A stretch of DNA of 64,000 bases from Apiospora phragmitis (taxonomy: Eukaryota; Ascomycota; Sordariomycetes; Amphisphaeriales; Apiosporaceae): contig JAQQWL010000006.1 in NCBI GenBank assembly GCA_038363925.1, positions 3,824,501 through 3,888,500 of the forward strand, in the 5' to 3' direction. The notes beneath the pieces are model-generated. The model had not been told where the DNA came from. It was given only the letters and a program-made list of their open reading frames with translations, and did not search any database. This document shows, piece after piece, positions 57,401-64,000 of the stretch (positions are counted from its first letter, which is position 1; every line of letters starts with the position of its first letter). A program made the position numbers and the translations under genes.

Positions 57401-59200
57401 CTGTCGTCGATTCATATCTGGACTCCATCATATCATGCATCATGACATAGGGTCTCTTGCGTCATTTTTTTCTGACGTGCCCTGTCCCGAGCGCATGGAT
57501 CTCATCTCTCTTCCGACTTTTCTTCTCATCGATATTTCTCGGTTGGCACATCGCTCAATTTCAATTCGCGGACTTTAGCCCCCCTTACTATGTTCGGAGT
57601 TTAATGCTCACCTGTTTTCGTCCGTCCGTCCCGAGTGCTCGCTCGCTACCTATTGTTATCGAGCCCTGTTCCCAGCGACGCGGCCGCGCAATCTAGTGGT
57701 AACCTACAATACATACTGTACATTCGCAGCTACGACGAGCCTACGCGTACTAGGGGTCTGTCGTCGACGGTCGTGACTCAAAACTCAACTACTGTACCCC
57801 ATTGTAACCTTGGCCCCCCAATCATGACTTAGCCTCTCTCTCCAACAATATCCCCGAAATTTGCTTAGTACGCTAGACTTTGTTTTCGAAGGAGTCTAAT
57901 AAAGAGCAAGCAGCAGGGGTTCTTTTCAAACGCAACAGTAAAGCATTTTACTGTACGCTTCTTCTTCTTCGGCTTCGGCTCACTTACTCTGGGAGGAAGG
58001 AGGGCTCGTGCTGTGGCTGTCAAGGCGATTGGCAGTTTCAGCGCCGAGGGTGTGACTCACCCTGTCACTCACTTTTCGCCTCATTCACGGACGTGTGAAC
58101 ATCGTCAAACCAATGCTTTTAATGCCCGTGAACCCTTAAAGTGCGCCACTAGCCCGGCCTCGTCTAAAGTGGGACGGGGAAAAGGCAGACGTCGCCTTGC
58201 GACAACTGTCTTTGGTCGACTTCTGCGCGCGCGCTTAGGTCCCGTTGGCAGGACTGGTCCGAGAGCCCGTAGGCAGCAGCGTGACTAAGACGAGTTGCCC
58301 TCGCTTGCTTGCTTGCGGGTGGTTGGGGAAATGCTGGTTGGACCTACTAGGTAGATGACTCTACTGTCCAACCCAACTGAAGAACGCATTGGTATTGAAT
58401 GCTTTGTTGCCGATTTCCTTGTCCGTGGATGGCCCGACTTCTGACTCGACGCGGAACTCGAGGAGGGAAATAATGTCCGAGTGCCAGGGATATGAATGGT
58501 CAGTTGCGAATGATGGTAAAGTCATAGCCTCGGGTCTGAGTGCCTCGCCCAGACATGATAACGCAATGGCTCGCTACTGGCCTCCGTATATATCCGGCCT
58601 CTTCTTGGTAAGTTATATTCGGCAGATATCGATTGATTCGTCGTGGACGAGGCCCTTAACAGGACAAATCATACCGAACTGCGCCATGGATCAAATACCG
58701 GCAGTCACTTGTCGTTGTGTATCATGATATCCTGTGAGCCAACTGTTCTAGGGAGTCTCTACGAATACAGAGATGCCCCTGGCGTAAGCCGCTCGCTGTC
58801 GAGCCGAGTCGTAGGTCATTGACTACAGTTGTTGCTTTTATCACCAGCACGACTACCCTACCCTAGTGAAGACTGTTAGAACTTAGTGTGTATGTGTGAT
58901 ACGAGATTCGGTCGGATTCGTTCTACAAGGGTATTTTCCTTTGCCTGTATATGTCCAAAAGACCGCCTTAGCTTTCCCCTTACTATAGCAAGCAAGGCAA
59001 CATCCTCGACCTGTTGACAGGCACATGCAACTTGTCTGACTCAGCTATCTCGATATACCCCCTTTAACTCTGCGAGGAGAAAAGTGTTGTCGCCGAAGTG
59101 ACTCGTACATTTCCCGGATACGTGCTTCCCCTCCGCAACATGACATGTACTCTATACACAAATCCATGCGGACATTGCATATTCAACCATTGAGTGACCC

Positions 59201-59220
59201 TGGTTGGTTGGTTGGTTGGT
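59201..59220. repeat. TGGT tetranucleotide run
   Basis: Five consecutive TGGT units, a simple microsatellite in gene-poor sequence. Confidence 0.85.
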
Positions 59221-59794
59221 TTCTTTCGTTTATCGCAGCGAGCCGCACGCTCTGATGGCTAGCCGTTGCTCATGAGGCAGAAGGCCTAACTATAAGATTA
59301 CCGCCGGCGAAGCCAGAGCCGTGCCGGTGGTGGTCCCTTCTTACAAAACCTGGTCTCGTGCGTAGCTTAAGAAGCTTTGCACCGTTACAATCCTCGGGTA
59401 GGTTGCAGTGTTGGGGTTTGGGAGACGGAGGTTGCGGATCTGAGAAATATGGGCAAAAGGATCAGGGGTTCGTGGGATTCTCTCAAGAAGAAACGCAGGG
59501 AAGTCGACTGTGCTCTTTACCATATCTAGAAGCAATTAATCGGCCACGAGGGCTTTTGTTCATATAAAGGAAATATATAGTGGCAAATATAATAGTTAAC
59601 TCAGAAGGGGGAAAGGGGTCTGAAAAGGGGTTGGCTAAGGGAAGCAGTATGAACATCTGCCCCCTTTTAGAAACATCCACTCAGCAGCCTACCAGTAACA
59701 CATGTAATTATCCTTCTCAGTTGTAGCTGTAGAAACAATTTCTTCGTGTTAAACTACACCGTTATCGACAAGAAGCAACACCATAATATCCAAT

Positions 59795-60367
59795 ATGACA
59801 GAGCTCTACTTCTATCCGGCGTCGTCTCTAGCCATGGTCACTCTGGCAGCATCTTACCAGCCGAACCATGAGCCACTTAACTTTCACGAGAGTAGTCTTG
59901 AAAGTGCCACCATAGATTATAAGTATGGGTGCCCATTTAACATTGTCAAATATCAAGTTCCAGCTGAACATCCCTAATATGATAAGCTGCTGATTATGGC
60001 TCACTCTGCTTACTCGGCCCTCGCTCAAAGCCTTTGGAAATACCAGTGACACTGGTACGAGCCCATCGTTGGTGCCCAGGTACTCACTGATACTAGCTGG
60101 CAAGTCGCAGAACTTAAGATACATACCCCTTCTGATCTCAAGTCTAAAAGCAGCCAGTTGCTCATCATGCTTCCTGCAACAACGTTATGGCACCCAGCTT
60201 ACACAGATGGGCCTACTCTGAAGATGCTTTCTACGCTTGCAGTCACCAATTTCATTTATCTTCCACTCATAATTAGGATGGATTCCTTTGGGGAGCATTT
60301 GCTAAGGGAAAGTGTCCACACGAGCCAGCTTGAGAGAGAAGGGACCCTTCCCCAAGAGTGTGCTTGA
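59795..60367 (+). pseudogene. possible glutathione-S-transferase-like remnant
   Basis: The frame from 59795 opens with MTELYFYPASSLAMVTLAAS, similar in shape to the first strand and helix of GST-like proteins. After a stop, another frame reads EPIVGAQVLTDTSWQVAELK, and then MLPATTLWHPAYTDG recalls the LTET and HPAYT blocks of such enzymes. Stops and frame changes lie between these pieces. The match is loose, so this call is tentative. Confidence 0.2.
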
Positions 60368-60747
60368 CCTGTCACCTATCGGCCGTGCAGATGATTCGAG
60401 GAAGCCTTCATTGATATGGAGATACACTCTGAGTAGCGCTGGTCATCCTTCGGGGAGGAGTTGCGGCTGCCGTCTGCGCAGCAGGTCTGAATCACACTAG
60501 GCTAGCTGGTGGCACGGCAGGCAATGGGGGTATGGCCAATCCACCGCAAGACTTCGGCTCTTGCTGTTTACCGCAACCCTAGGTGAGCCCGTCTCACTAA
60601 AGAGTACAGTGATGCGATTCACTAATGTTAGTTGCCGGCCGGCGGCGCCGTCTGGGCTATACTTGGGCTTTCAGGTGCATCATCGGTCGTGGTCGCCAGG
60701 GTAATCTCTGGAGCGGGAGCGTGGGTCCTCCTTTTCGCGACCGTATA

Positions 60748-61443
60748 CTAAACCATAGCACAAGTCGCTGCCAGGAGGATGAACGTCGTCACACCGGCCA
60801 TGGTGCCCTGACCGGGGCTAGAGCCGGTCGATTCATTGATCCGCTCAATCGTCCAGGGATAGCAGTCCGACTTGAAGACGATGAAGATGCCTAGACCGGT
60901 GTAGCAAGGGGATCACATAGTCCACATATTTCTGCACCAGGGCGAGAATGTGCTTCTGCCTCATTACCAGCCATGCTGCTAGGCACAGCACGCCTAGCAG
61001 GATGTAGTACGTGACGACGTACACGGCAATGGCGGACCGCTCGACTTGGGAGAGCAGGGGGATGTATGTGCCAATGTTGTCGCCACCGTTCATGAGTGTG
61101 ACGAGGGCGACTTTGAGCACCCCTTGACAGCGGCCGCGGTGGTGATTTCGGTGGGCTCCTCGGTGTCCGAGAGGAATAGATTCGTGAACTTCCAGATACC
61201 GAGGAGGATAGGCAGGAGACCGAGAAATCCAATGGGCTCCGGCGGCAAGACCAGCGAGACGCCAAAGCCGATCATACTAATGGCTACGATGACGGTGAAA
61301 CCGATGTACTGGCCGAGGACGATCTTGAGTGGCGAGATGGTCTTGCTGGTGGTGGCTTCGGCGAAGAAGGTGATCAGCACGAAGAGGTCGTCGATATTCG
61401 TGATGGCAAAAGTGGCGCATGCCTCTCCCAAGGTTGCTCCGAA
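60748..61443 (-). CDS. CadD-like cadmium-resistance family transporter, frame-broken
   Basis: The last coding exon starts at 61443, after a plausible acceptor (CTTGCAG). It reads FGATLGEACATFAITNIDDL, LKIVLGQYIGFTVIVAISMI, GFLGLLPILLGIWKFTNLFL, then LVTLMNGGDNIGTYIPLLSQ and VYVVTYYILLGVLCLAAWLV, and ends GLGIFIVFKSDCYPW ... AATCAMV with stop at 60748. The NIDDL motif and paired three-helix halves fit the CadD (LysE-superfamily) cadmium-resistance transporters, integral membrane efflux proteins. Two frame changes occur: a missing base in the G/C run at 61120-61123 (before VLKVALV) and one near 60898-60905 (before YTGLG). Allowing both gives a multiple of three. The first exon with the start codon was not identified. 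Confidence 0.72.
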
Positions 61444-62313
61444 CTGCAAGATGAACAACCGTTTCCTTAGGTGTTGTTAAGTTGAGACAAGCAGATGTTC
61501 AATGGAGTAGTTACAAGAGACCATGATCTGTAATTCCAGTATAGTCGATAGGATAGTTTCGGTTTCTTGTCAAGCTCGTCTCGAATTCTTGAGATGCCGC
61601 TTTGCCGTTTGGTTTGCGGAGCGACACGTAATGACACCCATCGATAATTGTTGCCAAGATTTTGGGGTGTTTCTTTTCCGGGATGGGTTACCCACACGTA
61701 GACCATCTTCCATTTGGATCAATGTCAATATAGAAGCTCTCATGTATTATCTACTTGATGGTGATGTCTCTAGATCCGATGTGGCAGTGGATAGACGAGA
61801 CGGGGACATCCAGCTCTAGTAAGTACGCTAGGGCGCCGCGACCGTTATGCGGGGGACTTGGGGGCTCTTTTATTTTATACCGAATGATGCTCACTTCCCC
61901 CCGCTGTCATCTATGGGCCAAACCACGGAGTACACAAAATCGTACGAGAGAAGTCAGATTGGAACTTATCTCAGGCGTTTCCCTGGAGAAGGGCATGGGG
62001 GTGGTCTCGAAAGAAGTGGATTGTCCTGGCGTAGAAACATATTACTTCAGTCTAGACATCGATCAATGCAGACTCAAATTGACGTTTTATAGGCAGAGTA
62101 TCCTCATAGACTCGGAACCTAGGCAGCGTGAGGCTCACTCCTCCAGCGTATCAAGTACAACCTAGAGAGTATTCCCAGCGGCCGAAGCGAGAGTGACGAT
62201 GAGGCGGATGCTGCCCTAGACCATGGCCGTAAGCGTAGCATCTACTACAAAACAAAGCGCAATAATGGCCGAGAAGTATTCTAGAGCGTTGCTAAACGTC
62301 GAGAACCCGCGAC
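61444..62313. other. spacer between CadD-like and DPP III genes
   Basis: No full gene seen. It must hold the missing first exon of the CadD-like gene. A short open frame at about 62162-62284 on the plus strand reads ESIPSGRSESDDEADAALD then RKRSIYYKTKRN, which is protein-like but unrecognised. Confidence 0.35.
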
Positions 62314-64000
62314 TCAAACGTTCCTGTCAGCCCAGCTCTCAATGATACCCTCCACACTTGCGGGATATTGTTTCAGGATGACTTGACCATCTTTAAGAAA
62401 AGTGTTGGCCTGCACGTTGATCATAGCAGGGGGCTTGTTCGCCAAGACAGTTTCCCTCCAACTCAAATATTCACCATCGACGCTTGAGAGGTCTTCGTAG
62501 TACTCTCGACAGGCCTGCACGCCAGCAATGCACCGATACACGTGAAGCCGCAGCAGCATTCGGCCAAGTGCTGGCTTTCCATGGCTGAGTATCTTAGTCT
62601 TGTCGACTTTCACTCGAAGCGTTGGCTCTCGGCATTATGATGGATCACAATGCAGCCGCCACCTTCTGTGAGAAGGCACTTCAACATTGCGAAGTGCGCC
62701 TGTATTTTGTCAGCGTGCCATGGCTACTCATCTTAGTCTAGCTTCTGAAGGATAAGTTACTCACTCGACTGTGTGATTGACCCCATTTCTGACGGGCACA
62801 TTAGTTACGGAAATCTCTGTCGGGCTTTTGGGTACACTCATCATACTGTCGACGTTGAAGTTCGCTAGACCACGCAAGCAATCCACCCCAAGCTGCTGGT
62901 ACAGATTATAGGTAACTAGTGAATGTTTCTCAGTTTCCATAACTTCATACAAAGTCTGGAAGTGCCTACCATCACTCGCCTTAATCTCCGTGGTCTCTGT
63001 GAAGCCAAATAGCACCAGGAGCTCCTTGTCGTCCATGAGGTAAGCCCCCACCAACTCGGCTCTACATTCGTCGACAGTCGTTGCTAAATCTCCGAATTGA
63101 CCTGTCCATGTCTGGCCAGGTCTGTACCATGACTGAATGGGCTCTCCAGTCAGGGGGTTGGTAGGCGGATTGGCTGAATCGAAATTGTACTGGCCGGAAG
63201 ATTGCTCGACCATCATCTTCCCAGTACCATGACCGAGAAGCTCATGGAGTACAACCCATCAGTAGTATGCTGAGTGTTTGTACTTTCTGAAAGCAGGGAG
63301 CTCATCCGAGTCAATGAAGGGCAATGTAGCAGCGGTGCTTTCCGCTGCCATACGGTTGGCAATGATAACATTCTTGAACCCTACATCTTGCCGGATATCA
63401 TTATACTATCTCGGTGTGTTAGAATCCAATTCAGTGCATTAGAGGATAGAGCAGGGAATATATTTACGTTTGGGAGATTGATACCGGGGAAGATAATGCT
63501 CGAACAGTAAGCGAGACCTGATACATTATGTTAGCCACTTTTTCCCAAAGATATCGGGATGTCTCGCAATACTGTGGATGCTTGAGAAGTCCGGAGGCTC
63601 AAAGAGAGTCTTCTCGAAGACCCCTTTCCCGCTGTTCTCTGCGCTAGCCCAAGGTAAACGACATATGAACTTGTCGGAATTCTCCACAAGCCGAGTCAGC
63701 AGCTTGGTCTCGAATGGATCTACAAGAGCAACAAGGCCTTCAAACTCAGCTCGTATATTGTAAGGATCGCGATACGGCTCGACGAAACCGAATATGTTCT
63801 CAACCTTGGGCGCCTGGTCAGAAATCCAGGTTCGCTGCGAATCTCGATATGATTCCAAACTTCCTGTGCGGAAACTCTCAATATACTCGGCCAGAAATCT
63901 TCGTTGAGTGTCGTTCGCCGCATACTCCTTGGCTTTCTGAAGGTTCTCGCAGACCTTCTCGAGATCCGCTGCATGATCCCCTTTGATCAGCTTCACGACT
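62314..64000 (-). pseudogene. dipeptidyl-peptidase III (M49), decayed and cut by the window edge
   Basis: Six exon pieces on the minus strand: 64000-63573 (5' part outside the window), 63517-63468, 63405-62970, 62915-62842, 62788-62765 (a 24-nt exon) and 62699-62314. They give the C-terminal half of a DPP III: VENIFGFVEPYRDPYNIRAE, SSIIFPGINLPNYNDIRQ, HELLGH (63246-63229, zinc and catalysis), VDECRAE (third zinc ligand), KILSHGKPALGRMLLRLH. DPP III removes dipeptides from short peptides in the cytosol. Three defects are visible: TGA at 63261-63259 replaces a Trp just before VVLHELLGH; the donor after VDSM reads ATGAGT instead of GTGAGT; and one base is missing near 62613-62616 before VKVDKTK. 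Motifs are still intact, so decay is recent, or this is a second copy of an otherwise essential-looking gene. Confidence 0.85.

Larger units (their letters stand above)
51489..60747. other. 9.3-kb gene-poor stretch
   Basis: No conserved protein recognised. It contains a G9 run at 52076-52084, a pyrimidine-rich promoter-like segment near 57450-57660, a GGTT tetranucleotide run at 59201-59220 and a possible transferase remnant at 59795-60360. A missed gene with small exons cannot be excluded. Confidence 0.4.

Noticed and set aside
32945..63261. Repeat-induced point mutation (RIP) as the cause of the two nonsense codons
   Set aside because: The changes are not in the CpA-to-TpA context typical of RIP, and the surrounding genes are not AT-biased.

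Overview
The window looks like nuclear DNA of a filamentous ascomycete (Pezizomycotina, probably Sordariomycetes). Several genes carry short GT-AG introns of about 50-150 nt with CTAAC-type branch points. Intergenic spaces are large, there is an intron-bearing tRNA-Asp, and many products belong to families typical of filamentous fungi (TPR/MLP1, SRPK-like kinase, DUF1996, DUF2985, DUF3176, CadD-like, fucose-lectin-like membrane protein). The genus cannot be named from the sequence alone.

Layout. 0.8-8.4 kb: a small membrane protein and the long coiled-coil nuclear-pore basket protein TPR/MLP1. 8.8-13.4 kb: a decayed DUF3176 gene, an unknown protein with a Cys-rich repeated tail, and an SRPK-like kinase. 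14-24 kb: two small secreted proteins (a six-cysteine knottin-like one and an Ala-Arg-x-Asp-Pro repeat one), a hemerythrin-like gene, an unknown 258-aa protein with repeated palindromes upstream, and a single-pass membrane protein with a lectin-like ectodomain. 26.5-30 kb: a DUF1996 secreted protein, tRNA-Asp(GUC) and a four-exon secreted HExxH protein. 30.8-39 kb: an accessory block holding a polyketide-synthase ketosynthase stub, an SDR, a BBE-type FAD oxidoreductase with a nonsense codon, and a D-amino-acid-oxidase-like gene; it reads as the remains of a secondary-metabolite locus. 40.4-51.5 kb: a DUF2985 membrane protein, a 7.6-kb gene-poor stretch, and a conserved cytosolic protein. 51.5-60.7 kb: a second gene-poor stretch. 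60.7-64 kb: a CadD-like transporter and a broken dipeptidyl-peptidase III that runs off the window edge.

Quality and decay. Many genes show single-base frame breaks, most of them in or beside short homopolymers, including the widely conserved MLP1. In several genes the exon lengths return to an exact multiple of three when one base is allowed for at each break. This points at least partly to consensus errors in the assembly. Separate substitution defects (a TGA in the FAD oxidoreductase, and a TGA plus a mutated splice donor in DPP III) point to real pseudogenes. I found no CRISPR, rRNA, intact transposon or clearly new multi-gene system. The most interesting parts are the decaying metabolic block, the DPP III pseudogene, the knottin-like secreted peptide, and the two unknown proteins.
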